NCBI RefSeq assembly: GCF_000227745.2
Contig: NC_018012.1
Location: forward strand, 3,155,501 to 3,219,500
Direction of reading: 5' to 3'
Source: Thiocystis violascens DSM 198
GTDB lineage: Bacteria > Pseudomonadota > Gammaproteobacteria > Chromatiales > Chromatiaceae
DNA: 64,000 nucleotides
Positions 8,949 through 17,859 of the stretch are shown piece after piece. How positions within the stretch are numbered: the first letter of the stretch is position 1; each line of letters starts with the position of its first letter. The notes under the pieces were generated by a model. The model ran no database searches and was not told the origin of the DNA. It was given only the letters and a program-made list of their open reading frames with translations. The position numbers were made by a program, and so were the translations under genes.

Positions 8949-9155
8949 ATGTTTGCGATCGAAATGGAAACCACGATCGATGACGCAGGCAACGTGCATC
9001 TACCGGAACACTATCGCCAGTTCTACGGCAAGACCGCACGGCTATTGTTGCTCGTGTCCGATGACGAAGAGGGGATCGCCATTTCCCGTCTCTCCGAGCC
9101 AGCGTTGGAAAAGGTCTGGAACAACGAAGACGATGCCATCTATGACCAGCTATAG
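8949..9155 (+). CDS. small antitoxin partner of the following PemK/MazF toxin
   Basis: A 68-residue acidic protein preceded by a GAGAGG ribosome-binding site. The N-terminal half (MFAIEMETTIDDAGNVHLPE) resembles an AbrB/MazE-like swapped-hairpin DNA-binding strand pattern. The C-terminal tail (KVWNNEDDAIYDQL) is the kind of acidic tail that wraps MazF-type toxins. It overlaps the next gene, a clear PemK/MazF homologue, by 14 bases. The antitoxin role rests on this pairing, and the exact family is not certain. Confidence 0.7.
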   Translation: MFAIEMETTIDDAGNVHLPEHYRQFYGKTARLLLLVSDDEEGIAISRLSEPALEKVWNNEDDAIYDQL

Positions 9156-9495
9156 CTTTGGCGATGTCGTGCTGGTGCCGTTTCCGTTCAGCGACCTGAC
9201 GGAGCGCAAGCAACGCCCCGCCGTGATCGTCAGTCCCACCGCCTATCAGCAGGCGCGTCCGGATTGCATCCTGCTTGCGATCACCAGTCAGATTCGTGCC
9301 CCGCTGGGCTATGGCGAGGCGCTGATCGATGCCTGGCAAGCGGCTGGATTATTGAAGCCATCCGTGTTCAAGCCGCTTGTTTTCACGCTGGAGCAATCGG
9401 TGATCCGGCGACGACTGGGCGTTCTGGTTCAGAGCGATCAGGAGACGCTCGGCGGGATTCTCCGGCGGATCATTCAGCAAGGGCTTACGACATGA
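9142..9495 (+). CDS. type II toxin, PemK/MazF-family endoribonuclease
   Basis: A 117-residue PemK/MazF-type mRNA interferase. The family signatures are at the N-terminus (YSFGDVVLVPFPFSDLTERKQRPAVIVS, with the conserved FPF and RPAV motifs). The body continues with CILLAITSQ and ends in a helix. MazF toxins cleave RNA at short sequences unless bound by antitoxin. The start ATG lies within the antitoxin gene, and the stop overlaps the hsdS start as ATGA, so this second toxin-antitoxin pair is wired directly into hsdS translation. Confidence 0.9.
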   Translation: MTSYSFGDVVLVPFPFSDLTERKQRPAVIVSPTAYQQARPDCILLAITSQIRAPLGYGEALIDAWQAAGLLKPSVFKPLVFTLEQSVIRRRLGVLVQSDQETLGGILRRIIQQGLTT

Positions 9496-10793
9496 GCGGC
9501 ACCGCAGCGATTCCGCCCGGTTATAAGCAGACCGAGGTGGGGGTGATTCCGGAGAAGTGGGACGCAAAGTCTGTGCGCGAATTTGCCCAGATCAAGACCG
9601 GCCCTTTCGGAACGCTTCTGAAGGCAAGCGAATATTCGTACAGCGAGGGAGTGCCGTTAATTTCGGTCGGCGAAATTGGTACAGGTTGCTTCAAAGTTAC
9701 TGAGCACACGCCGCTTGTACCTGGCGCTGTAGTTCGTCGCATTCCTCAGTATGTCCTCCGAACGGGCGATGTCGTTTTTGGGCGAAAGGGGGCAGTTGAG
9801 CGGTCCGCACTTGTCACAGAAAACGAAAGTGGTTGGTTTCTTGGCTCAGACGGAATAAGCATTCGGCCACACAGCGACTGTCATCCACCATATCTCGCGT
9901 CCCAGCTCCAGAGCCATCAAGTTCAGTCGTGGCTTCTCCAGAATGCTACTGGAACTACGATGGCATCGCTGAATCAGGAAATCTTGGGGCGCGTCCAAAT
10001 TCCCATCGCGCCCATCCCCGAACAACGAGCCATCGCCGCCGCGCTGTCGGATGTGGATGCCCTGCTCGCCAAGCTCGACCAGCTCATCGCCAAGAAGCGC
10101 GACCTCAAACAGGCCGCCATGCAGCAACTCCTCACCGGCCAAACCCGACTCCCCGGTTTCAGCGGAGAGTGGGAGGTGAAGCGGTTGGGGGATTTGTTCA
10201 AGTTCAGTGGCGGCCATTCTGCCTCGCGCGACCAACTATCGACCGAAGGTTATTACTACCTGCATTACGGGGATATTCACGGCTCTTCAAAGACCACGAT
10301 AGATACAAGCGCAGACCATCAATACATTCCGAAGTTAGCTATTGCGCTTAAGCGAATCTCGCCTGATTCACTCCTCGCCGATGGTGACGTTGTTTTCGTT
10401 GACGCATCGGAAGACGACGAAGGCACGAGCAGGCACGTCGTGGTGGTGAACAAGGATGGCCTGCCATTCATTGCCGGACTGCACACCATCGTTGCTAAGG
10501 GGCGGACTGCCGAGTTGGCTCACGACTATCGGCGCTACTGTTTCAAGACGGCGGCGATACGTCAGCAGTTTATGTTCTATGCCGTGGGCACCAAGGTATC
10601 CGGCATCAGCAAGACCAACATTGCGAAGCTGACGCTGCCGGTTCCATCAGTCCCCGAACAAACCGCCATCGCCAGCATCCTCTCCGACATGGATGCGGAA
10701 CTTTCAGCACTGGTGGCGCGCCGCGACAAGACCCGCGCCCTCAAACAGGGCATGATGCGGGAACTGCTGACCGGACGGATCCGGCTGAGATGA
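9492..10793 (+). CDS. hsdS: type I restriction-modification specificity subunit HsdS
   Basis: DNA-recognition subunit of the type I system, 433 residues. It has the standard layout: target-recognition domain 1 (about residues 20-180), a central conserved helix region (RAIAAALSDVDALLAKLDQL through LLTGQTRLPGF), target-recognition domain 2 (about 235-390) and a C-terminal conserved helix repeat (TAIASILSDMDAELSALVARRDK). The two conserved regions are similar, as expected for the half-site repeat. A longer in-frame extension upstream lies within mazF. The ATGA overlap with mazF selects the start. It is followed, also by ATGA overlap, by the zeta-like gene. Confidence 0.95.
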   Translation: MSGTAAIPPGYKQTEVGVIPEKWDAKSVREFAQIKTGPFGTLLKASEYSYSEGVPLISVGEIGTGCFKVTEHTPLVPGAVVRRIPQYVLRTGDVVFGRKGAVERSALVTENESGWFLGSDGISIRPHSDCHPPYLASQLQSHQVQSWLLQNATGTTMASLNQEILGRVQIPIAPIPEQRAIAAALSDVDALLAKLDQLIAKKRDLKQAAMQQLLTGQTRLPGFSGEWEVKRLGDLFKFSGGHSASRDQLSTEGYYYLHYGDIHGSSKTTIDTSADHQYIPKLAIALKRISPDSLLADGDVVFVDASEDDEGTSRHVVVVNKDGLPFIAGLHTIVAKGRTAELAHDYRRYCFKTAAIRQQFMFYAVGTKVSGISKTNIAKLTLPVPSVPEQTAIASILSDMDAELSALVARRDKTRALKQGMMRELLTGRIRLR

Positions 10794-11374
10794 CCGGCAG
10801 CGACTCACCTGTCTGCCGCATCATTGCCGGGCCGAATGGCGCGGGTAAGACGACTTTCGCGCTCCGCTATCTGCCCGCTATTGCCGTCACGGCCTTCGTC
10901 AATGCCGATCTGATCGCCGCCGGACTCTCGCCGCTGGCTCCCGAACAGCAACAGATCACGGCCAGCCGCCTGTTCCTGCATGAGATCGAGCGTCATGCAC
11001 AGGCCGGTCGCGATTTTGCCTTTGAGACCACTCTGTCTGGGCGGGGCTATCTGCGTCTGATCGAGCGCCTGCGCGCCGAAGGTTGGCGGGTGATGTTGAT
11101 CTATCTGGCTCTGCCGTCGATGGAGATGTCCCGGTTGCGGGTGCAGGAGCGGGTCAGGCACGGTGGACACGACATCCCTCAGGCCGCGATCGAGCGCCGT
11201 TTCGCCCGTGGCTTGCGAAACCTGCTCGGCGATTACGGCACTGCCGCGAGCGAAACCATCTGTTTCATGAACACCGGCGCCTCTCCGTCGCTCGTGTTCA
11301 GTCAGCAGGGCGCGCGGCGCGACATCGACAATCCCGGCCTTTTCGACCTTCTCATACAGGGTACCAAACCATGA
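10790..11374 (+). CDS. zeta-toxin family P-loop kinase
   Basis: A 194-residue P-loop protein of the zeta toxin/AAA_33 group. The Walker A motif GPNGAGKTT is at residues 14-22, followed by FVNADLIAAGLSPLAPE and FAFETTLSGRGY, typical of the chromosomal zeta-like kinases. True zeta toxins phosphorylate UDP-sugars. Many of these chromosomal relatives are unproven as toxins. It overlaps the hsdS stop by ATGA and the next small gene by ATGA, an arrangement common for zeta-like genes with a small partner. Confidence 0.85.
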   Translation: MTGSDSPVCRIIAGPNGAGKTTFALRYLPAIAVTAFVNADLIAAGLSPLAPEQQQITASRLFLHEIERHAQAGRDFAFETTLSGRGYLRLIERLRAEGWRVMLIYLALPSMEMSRLRVQERVRHGGHDIPQAAIERRFARGLRNLLGDYGTAASETICFMNTGASPSLVFSQQGARRDIDNPGLFDLLIQGTKP

Positions 11375-11574
11375 GCGAACCCTCCGAACACATCCGCCTC
11401 ATGTGGGAGAGCCTGAAACAGGTTGCCGCCGAGACGCTTGACCACAAGCGCCGTCTCGGTCAATACGCCGTGGTCTGGCAAGACGGCAAACCGGCCATCG
11501 TCGGCGGCGAAATGGATGCGCACCGGACTTCGCTCCCTGCCGCGACAAGACCCGCGCCCTCAAGCAGGGCATGA
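11371..11574 (+). CDS. small partner gene of the zeta-like kinase, probably 3' altered
   Basis: A 67-residue frame starting MSEPSEHIRLMWESLKQVAA, then a segment HKRRLGQYAVVWQDGKPAIV. It begins in the stop of the zeta-like gene (ATGA), so it is likely its antitoxin or accessory protein. From codon 57 on, the DNA is a copied piece of the hsdS 3' end read in another frame (ATRPAPSSRA). The natural C-terminus has probably been replaced. I do not recognise a named family. Confidence 0.6.
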   Translation: MSEPSEHIRLMWESLKQVAAETLDHKRRLGQYAVVWQDGKPAIVGGEMDAHRTSLPAATRPAPSSRA

Positions 11575-11579
11575 TGCTG
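11540..11579 (+). repeat. duplicated fragment of the hsdS 3' end
   Basis: These 40 bases match 10721-10760, near the end of hsdS, with two differences. The core CGCGACAAGACCCGCGCCCT is identical in both. The zeta-like gene and its partner therefore lie between two copies of the same hsdS segment, which looks like a scar of cassette insertion or of loss of a second hsdS. Confidence 0.8.
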
Positions 11580-11615
11580 GACACAGCGATCCTTGATTTT
11601 ATATTGGAATCGATA

Positions 11616-11647
11616 AATTATCCGTTTTTGGATAAAAACGGATAATT
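11616..11647. promoter_or_regulatory. perfect 14-bp inverted repeat next to the AAA ATPase start
   Basis: The arms AATTATCCGTTTTT and AAAAACGGATAATT are perfect complements separated by GGAT. The repeat ends two bases before the ATG of the ATPase gene and covers the place where a ribosome-binding site would be; none is visible. It is also markedly AT-rich for this region. It could be an operator, an RNA hairpin controlling translation, or both. Confidence 0.7.
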
Positions 11648-11649
11648 CC

Positions 11650-12840
11650 ATGATCCACTATCCTCGCACCACCCTGGCCGAACAACTGGTGGCGGCGCTT
11701 GAAGGCAGCATGGTCTTCAGCGACGCCCACAACGGGCTGTTTCTCGCCGCGCCACGCCGCACCGGCAAGTCCACTTTCTTGCAATCCGATCTGAGTCCCG
11801 CGCTGGAGCGGCATGGGATCGTCGTCATCTATGTCGATCTCTGGGCCGATGTGCGCCGCGATCCGGGTGTCTTGATCACGGAGGCGATTGGTCGAACCCT
11901 GCAGGCGCGTCTGGGCCGGGTCGCCAAGACCGCCAGGGCGGCCGGCCTGGAGAGCCTGAGCATTGCCGGATTCAAGATCGACACGAGCAGGATCGGCAAG
12001 CAGGATGGGGCGACCCTGCCCGATGCGCTGCGCGCCCTTCACGAAACGGCACAAGCGCCTGTGACCCTGATCGTCGACGAGGCTCAGCATGCGCTGACCA
12101 GCGAGGCCGGAGAAGCCACCATGGCCGCGCTCAAATCGGCGCGGGATCAACTCAACCGACCCGACAGGATCAACCTGATGCTGGTGATGTCCGGCTCGGA
12201 TCGGGATAAATTGCTGCGTCTGGTCAACACGAACGGCGCGCCCTTTTTTGGCTCGCAGATTCAGCGCATGCCCGAGCTGGACCGTGGATTCATCGAACAT
12301 ATCGCTGAATTGATCGAAACCCAACGTCCAGACCTGAGCCCCGTGGATTCAGCAACGCTGTTTGCTGCCTTCCAGGGGTTTGGATACCGCCCGCAATTTT
12401 TCATGGAAGCCCTCGGGCAGGCGCTGAGTCCCTTGTCGGGCTTGACGATCCGTTGCGAGCAGGCGGTGCTGGAGGCGGCTTCCCTGCGACAGGCGGACGA
12501 CGAGGCCCAGATGGAATCCGAGTATCTCAGTCTGAAGCCGGTCGAACAGGCGGTGCTCTGGCGACTCCTGGAGCAGGGTCAGCGGTTTCGACCCTATGAC
12601 ATGGAGGCGCTGCGCTTCTACCAAGAAAAATCTGGCGTCAACGTGACTGCGCAGAAGGCTCAAAATGCGCTCGAAGCACTGCGGCAACGCACCCCGGCGC
12701 TGGTCTGGAAATCCGCGCGGGGTGAATATGCCGTGGATGATGCCGCCATGCATCGGTGGTTCGAGACACGGGTGGCGGAAGGTCGCTGGCCGCCGCAGGA
12801 AAGACAAACCGACCTGGATCTGTTTGACGAGGACACATGA
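11650..12840 (+). CDS. AAA+ family ATPase in the hsd operon
   Basis: A 396-residue ATPase with Walker A APRRTGKST (about residues 34-42) and Walker B VTLIVDEAQ (about 138-146), of the AAA/ORC-like class seen in many defence and mobile-element loci. A sensor-like region follows (LMLVMSGSDRDKLLRL), and the C-terminal third (LKPVEQAVLWRLLEQ onward) is predicted by eye to be a winged helix. The start is the first ATG after the palindrome. Its stop overlaps hsdR as ATGA. The function is unknown. A DNA-binding or regulatory role is inferred from the winged-helix part and from the operator-like palindrome. Confidence 0.8.
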   Translation: MIHYPRTTLAEQLVAALEGSMVFSDAHNGLFLAAPRRTGKSTFLQSDLSPALERHGIVVIYVDLWADVRRDPGVLITEAIGRTLQARLGRVAKTARAAGLESLSIAGFKIDTSRIGKQDGATLPDALRALHETAQAPVTLIVDEAQHALTSEAGEATMAALKSARDQLNRPDRINLMLVMSGSDRDKLLRLVNTNGAPFFGSQIQRMPELDRGFIEHIAELIETQRPDLSPVDSATLFAAFQGFGYRPQFFMEALGQALSPLSGLTIRCEQAVLEAASLRQADDEAQMESEYLSLKPVEQAVLWRLLEQGQRFRPYDMEALRFYQEKSGVNVTAQKAQNALEALRQRTPALVWKSARGEYAVDDAAMHRWFETRVAEGRWPPQERQTDLDLFDEDT

Positions 12841-15635
12841 GCACTGTTGGCCAGACCGAAAAGAAGACCCAGGCCCGCGTCATCGCCCTGTTTCGCGAGC
12901 GGCTGGACTACGACTATCTGGGCAACTGGATCGACCGCCCCGGCAACGCCAATATCGAGCCGGATCTGTTGACCGCCTGGCTGAACCGGCAGGGCGTCAG
13001 CGACAGCCTCATCAGCCGGGCGCTGCATGAACTCAACCGGGTGGCCTCCGACACCAGCAAGCGTCTCTACGACCGCAATCAGGCGGTTTATGACCTGCTG
13101 CGCTATGGGGTGAAGGTGCAACCGGCGGCGGGCGTGAATCATGTCACGGTCTGGCTGATCGACTGGAAGGATCCGGTGAAAAACCATTTCGCCATCGCCG
13201 AGGAGGTCACGGTTAAGGGCGCGGATGCCAAGGCCAGCACCAAGCGCCCGGATGTGGTGATCTATATCAACGGTCTCGCGTTGGGCCTGCTGGAACTGAA
13301 ACGCTCCATCGTGTCGGTCGCCGAGGGCATCCGCCAAAACCTGGACAACCAGCAGAAGACATTCATCGAGCCCTTTTTCGCGACCCTGCAATGGGTGATG
13401 GCCGGCAACGACAGCGAGGGGCTGCGCTACGGGACCATCGAGACGCGGGAGAAGTATTACCTCCAATGGAACGAGGATGGCGGTCCTCATGCCGCCGAAC
13501 CGGTGCGGCTGGACCGGCATCTGTTGCAGATATGCGAGAAGGCGCGGTTCCTCGAACTGATCCACGATTTCGTGGTGTTCGATGCCGGCACCAAAAAGGT
13601 CTGCCGCCAGAATCAGTATTTCGGGGTCAAGGCCGCGCAGGTGTTCATCCGCCGTCGCGAGGGCGGGATCATCTGGCACACCCAGGGTAGCGGTAAATCG
13701 CTGACCATGGTCTGGCTGGCCAAGTGGATCCGCGAGCATCTGCCCGAGGCGCGGGTGCTCATCATCACGGATCGCACCGAGTTGGACGAACAGATCGAAA
13801 AGGTCTTCAAGGGCGTCAACGAGCAGGTGTACCGCACCCGCAGCGGCGCGGACCTGATCGCGACACTCAACAGCCCGGAAGAATCGCTGATCTGTTCGCT
13901 GGTGCATAAATTCAGCGCCACCGGCAACGAGGAAACGGACAGCGCCGCCGCCACCAAGGCATTCATCCAGACCATGCAGGTACTGCCGTCCGACTTCCGT
14001 GCGAAAGGCGACCTCTATGTCTTCGTCGACGAGTGCCACCGCACCCAGTCCGGCGATCTGCACCAGGCGATGAAGGCCATTCTGCCCCATGCCCTGTTCA
14101 TCGGCTTCACCGGCACGCCGCTCCTGAAGGTCGACAAACGGACCAGCATCGAGATCTTTGGACGCTACATCGACACCTACAAGTTCGACCAGGCGGTGCG
14201 CGAGGGCGTGGTCCTGGATCTGCGCTATGAGGCGCGGGACATCGACCAGGCGATCAGTTCGCCGGGCAAGATCGATGACTGGTTCGAGGCCAAGACGCAG
14301 GGGCTGAACGATCTGGCCAAGGCGCAGCTCAAGCAGAAATGGGGCACCATGCAGCGGGTGCTGTCCAGTCAGTCGCGGCTGTCGAAGATCGTGGCCGACA
14401 TCCTCCTGGACATGAACCAGAAATCGCGCCTGATGGATGGCCACGGCAACGCCATGCTGGTCGCGGGCAGCATCTATGAGGCGTGCAAGCTCTATGAACT
14501 CTTTGCCGGCACCGAGCTGAAGGGCAAATGCGCGATCGTCACCAGCTATACGCCAAGCATCGCGGACACCAAGGGCGAAACCACCGGCGAGGGCGAGACC
14601 GAGGCGCTGTTCAAGTATCGGATCTATTCCCAGATGCTGGCCGACTGGTTCAACGAACCACCGGAGACCGCCATCCACAAGGTCGAGCGTTTCGAGCAGC
14701 AGGTGAAGACGGCCTTCATCGACCAGCCGGGGCAGATGAAGCTTCTGATCGTGGTCGACAAGCTGCTGACCGGGTTCGATGCGCCCTCGGCGACCTATCT
14801 CTACATCGACAAACAGATGCGCGACCATGGTCTGTTTCAGGCCATCTGCCGCGTCAACCGGCTCGACGGCGAGAGCAAGGAATACGGTTACATCGTCGAC
14901 TACAAGGATCTGTTCAAGAGCCTGGAAGGCGCGGTGCGCGATTACACCAGCGGCGCCTTCGAGACCTACGATCAGGAGGACGTGAAAGGGCTGCTGGAAA
15001 ACCGGCTGGACAAGGCGCGTGAAGATCTGGAAGCCGCCCGCGAGGCGGTGAAGGCGTTGTGCGAACCGGTGGCGATGCCCCGGAATACCCAGGACTATCT
15101 GCACTATTTCTGCGCCCAGGAGTCAGGCCATGCCGGGCAGCTTAAGGCCAACGAGCCAAAACGGCTGAAGCTCTACAAGTTCGTGGCTACTCTGCTGCGC
15201 GCCTACGCCGATCTCGCCAGTGACCTGGCCAAGGCTGGCTATTCGCCTGACGCCATCTACCGGCTCAAGGGCGAGGTCGATCATGCCACCAAGGTGCGCG
15301 ACGAAGTCAGACTGGCCAGCGGCGATGACATCGATCTCAAGGCATACGAGCCGGCCATGCGGCACCTGATCGACACCTACATTCGGGCCGAGGACAGCCA
15401 GAAAGTTTCCGCCTTTGACGAGATGAGTCTGGTTCAGCTCATCGTCGAGCGTGGTCCGGACGCCGTGGAGTCACTGCCCAAGGGGATCCAAAAGAATCAG
15501 GAAGCGGTCGCCGAGACGATCGAAAACAACGTCCGCAAGCTCATCATCGACGAATCGCCCATCGATCCGGCCTATTACGCGCGTATGTCCAAACTACTGG
15601 ACGCCCTGATCGAGCAGCGGCGTAAGAGGGTGTAG
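12837..15635 (+). pseudogene. hsdR: type I restriction endonuclease subunit HsdR, interrupted by an IS
   Basis: Motor and nuclease subunit of the type I system. The PD-(D/E)xK nuclease is near residues 138-157 (PDVVIYINGLALGLLELK). The SF2 helicase motor has motif I TQGSGKS (about 282), motif II DECH (about 398) and GFTGTPL. The open frame stops at 932 residues only because an IS inserted in codon 930 supplies a few codons and a TAG. Joining the sequence across one copy of the TAA target duplication restores a frame of 1035 residues ending at 17141. The missing C-terminal 106 residues belong to the region that in HsdR family members contacts the methyltransferase, so restriction is probably impaired. 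Confidence 0.93.
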
Positions 15636-16819
15636 ACAAAAATAATTGAGCTGCTATTTGTATACCAGTCTACAACTGAGCTGGTGTGCGCTGATGTCGA
15701 AAGCTGGTCGTCCCCCCAAGATTCACGAGGCGGAGCAAGCGGTATTGCGTCAAATTGTCACGGATCGCCCGACCTCCACGCTGTCAGAGATTGCCCGGGA
15801 ACTCGCGGCACGGACGGGAATCGAGGCTCATGAAGCAACGATTCGCAAGTCCTTGCGGGAGGCGGGCGTCACGCGCCTCCGGGGCGAGAGTGGTCTCGAG
15901 GCGCAAGCGCGCGCAACGCCGCGTCGGTATGGGTATACGGATGCGCATCGTCGCCACGACCCCGACCAAAGCTACCCAAGTTGTCTGACCGATGCGGAGT
16001 GGGACTTGGTCGCCGCTCTCTTTGAGATGCCGGGCGGGCGGGGTCAACCGCCCCGCGTGTCGCGCCGGAGCATCCTGGAGGCGTGTTGCTACGTGGTGCG
16101 CACGGGGTGCGCGTGGCGGATGCTGCCGCACGATTTCGCGCCTTGGCAGAATGTCTACAAGACGTTTCGCCGTTGGAGTGCGGCTGGGAAGTTTGAGCAG
16201 ATGCATGATCGACTGCGGGGGCAATGGCGCGAACGCGAGGGGCGTGAGATCGCGCCGACGGCGGCGGTGCTGGATGCGCAATCGACCCGCGGCTCGCCGC
16301 AGGGTGGACCGAGCGGCTTTGATGCGGGCAAGCAGGTCAAGGGGCGCAAGCGCAGCCTGGTGGTCGATACCTTGGGGTTCGTGTTGGCGGTGAGCGTGGT
16401 CGCGGCCAATCTTCAGGACCGCGATGCCGCCTCGGGCGCCGTCGCTGACGCGGCCGCCAAGTACCCCCAGATCAACACGCTGTTTGTCGATAGCGCCTAC
16501 GCCGGTCAATTTGCCCAAACCACCGAGCAGACCCACGCGATCCGCGTGGAAGTCGTGCGCCATCCAGCCAACAAAAGCGTTGGCTCCTGGCACGTGGACG
16601 GGGCGCCTGACCGAGTGGTGATCGCCAACGCCGACGGCTTCGTTCCGCTGCCGAAGCGCTGGGTTGTCGAGCGCACCCATGCGTGGAATGAGCGTGCCCG
16701 TCGATTGATCATGCATCATGACCGTCTGCCAGCGGTCTCCGAAACCTGGGTTTGGCTGGCGGAGGCGCGCATCCTGCTGCGGCGGTTGACCACAACGGTT
16801 TGATTTTGTCTACACCCTC
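15626..16819 (+). mobile_element. IS5-family insertion sequence (IS1031-like, TNA target), copy 1, complete
   Basis: A 1194-bp element with perfect 16-bp terminal inverted repeats (GAGGGTGTAGACAAAA at the left end and its complement at the right end). It is flanked by a 3-bp duplication, TAA, at 15623-15625 and 16820-16822. A TNA duplication and an IS5-type DDE transposase fit the IS1031/IS427 side of the IS5 family. It interrupts hsdR. A second, broken copy in the opposite orientation ends at 61405. Confidence 0.93.
15694..16803 (+). CDS. IS5-family transposase with N-terminal winged helix
   Basis: A 369-residue DDE transposase. The first 60 residues (SKAGRPPKIHEAEQAVLRQI and on) look like a homeodomain/winged-helix DNA-binding segment of IS630 type. 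Residues from about 95 on are IS5-like (CLTDAEWDLVAALFEMPGGR). The catalytic triad is visible as VLDAQST, VDSAYAG and WVVERTHAWNERARR. An upstream TTG would extend it by 16 codons into the terminal region, but the ATG is preferred. The gene appears intact. Confidence 0.9.
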   Translation: MSKAGRPPKIHEAEQAVLRQIVTDRPTSTLSEIARELAARTGIEAHEATIRKSLREAGVTRLRGESGLEAQARATPRRYGYTDAHRRHDPDQSYPSCLTDAEWDLVAALFEMPGGRGQPPRVSRRSILEACCYVVRTGCAWRMLPHDFAPWQNVYKTFRRWSAAGKFEQMHDRLRGQWREREGREIAPTAAVLDAQSTRGSPQGGPSGFDAGKQVKGRKRSLVVDTLGFVLAVSVVAANLQDRDAASGAVADAAAKYPQINTLFVDSAYAGQFAQTTEQTHAIRVEVVRHPANKSVGSWHVDGAPDRVVIANADGFVPLPKRWVVERTHAWNERARRLIMHHDRLPAVSETWVWLAEARILLRRLTTTV

Positions 16820-16822
16820 TAA

Positions 16823-17141
16823 GGGAGCATTGAGTTACCGGAACTATCTGGAGCAGATCGCAATGTTGACGCAGCAAGCCAGCCGTCCGGGAGGAACGCC
16901 AGGCAGTTATCCATCAAAGGTCGAGACGGCGGCACAACGGGCGCTCTACAACAATCTGGGCGAAGACGAAGGGCTGACGATGGCGGTCGATCAGGGGATT
17001 CGGGACAACCGAAAAGACGATTGGAAACACAGTCCCATGAAGACCAAGCGCGTCCGGCGCGCCATCCGTGAGGCGCTGAACGGAGACGACGCCTTGACCG
17101 AGCGGATTCTGGAACTGGCGAAGCATCAGAATGACTACTGA
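16823..17141 (+). pseudogene. hsdR: detached 3' end of hsdR
   Basis: The 106 codons after the IS continue the hsdR frame: GALSYRNYLEQIAMLTQQ, then the conserved-looking tail TAAQRALYNNLGEDEGL and KRVRRAIREAL, ending HQNDY. A frame with an upstream start inside the IS could make a 129-residue fragment, but it has no clear ribosome-binding site. It overlaps the following metallopeptidase start by 11 bases, as the intact hsdR would have done. Confidence 0.9.
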
Positions 17142-17859
17142 CAGGCACCAATTCAGCGTGGCCGGCATCCAGGTCGAAGTCGTGCGGAAGGACATCAAGA
17201 ACCTGCATCTGGGGGTCTATCCGCCCCATGGGCGGGTGCGGGTGGCCGTACCGCTGGTGGTGAGCGATGACGCCGTGCGGCTGGCGGTGTTGGATAAGCT
17301 GAGTTGGATCAAGCGGCATCAGGCCAGGTTTGCCGAACAACCGCGTCAATCGCCACGCGAGATGATCGGCGGGGAGACGCATTACGTCCTGGGAAGCCCT
17401 TATCGGTTGCAGGTCCACATCCAGGACCGACCGGCCCGGATCGCCCTGCGCGGTCTGGATCGGCTGGATCTGTTCGTGCGCCCCGACACCACGGCGGAAC
17501 AGCGGGAGGCCATCCTGTGGCGCTGGCATCGTGAGCGACTGCGCGAGCTGATCCCGCCGTTACTGGCGCAATGGCAGCCGGTCCTGGGCGTACAGGCGGC
17601 CGACTGGGGCATCAAGAAGATGAAAACCCGCTGGGGAAGCTGCAACGTCACGGCGCGGAGGGTCTGGTTCAATCTGGAACTGGCCAAGAAGCCGGTACGA
17701 TGCCTGGAATACATCGTGGTACATGAACTCATGCACCTGCTGGAACGCCACCACAATGAGCGGTTCACGGCGCTGATGGATGCCCACCTGCCGACGTGGC
17801 GGCAGTCGCGGGAGATCTTGAACAGCCTGCCGCTGGGGCATGAGGAGTGGAGCGAGTGA
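17131..17859 (+). CDS. YgjP/SprT-like M48-type metallopeptidase
   Basis: A 242-residue protein of the YgjP-like (DUF45) metallopeptidase family. The zinc motif HELMH is at about residue 199, followed by the third-ligand region ERHHNERF, and preceded by the family motif MKTRWGSC. Genes of this family often end type I restriction operons, and this one overlaps the old hsdR stop by 11 bases. Its substrate in these operons is not known. It is intact, but now lies downstream of the IS and may depend on read-through. Confidence 0.9.
   Translation: MTTDRHQFSVAGIQVEVVRKDIKNLHLGVYPPHGRVRVAVPLVVSDDAVRLAVLDKLSWIKRHQARFAEQPRQSPREMIGGETHYVLGSPYRLQVHIQDRPARIALRGLDRLDLFVRPDTTAEQREAILWRWHRERLRELIPPLLAQWQPVLGVQAADWGIKKMKTRWGSCNVTARRVWFNLELAKKPVRCLEYIVVHELMHLLERHHNERFTALMDAHLPTWRQSREILNSLPLGHEEWSE

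Noticed and set aside
12660..15104. An 800-codon open frame opposite hsdR
   Set aside because: Same shadow effect. The hsdR strand carries helicase and nuclease motifs.
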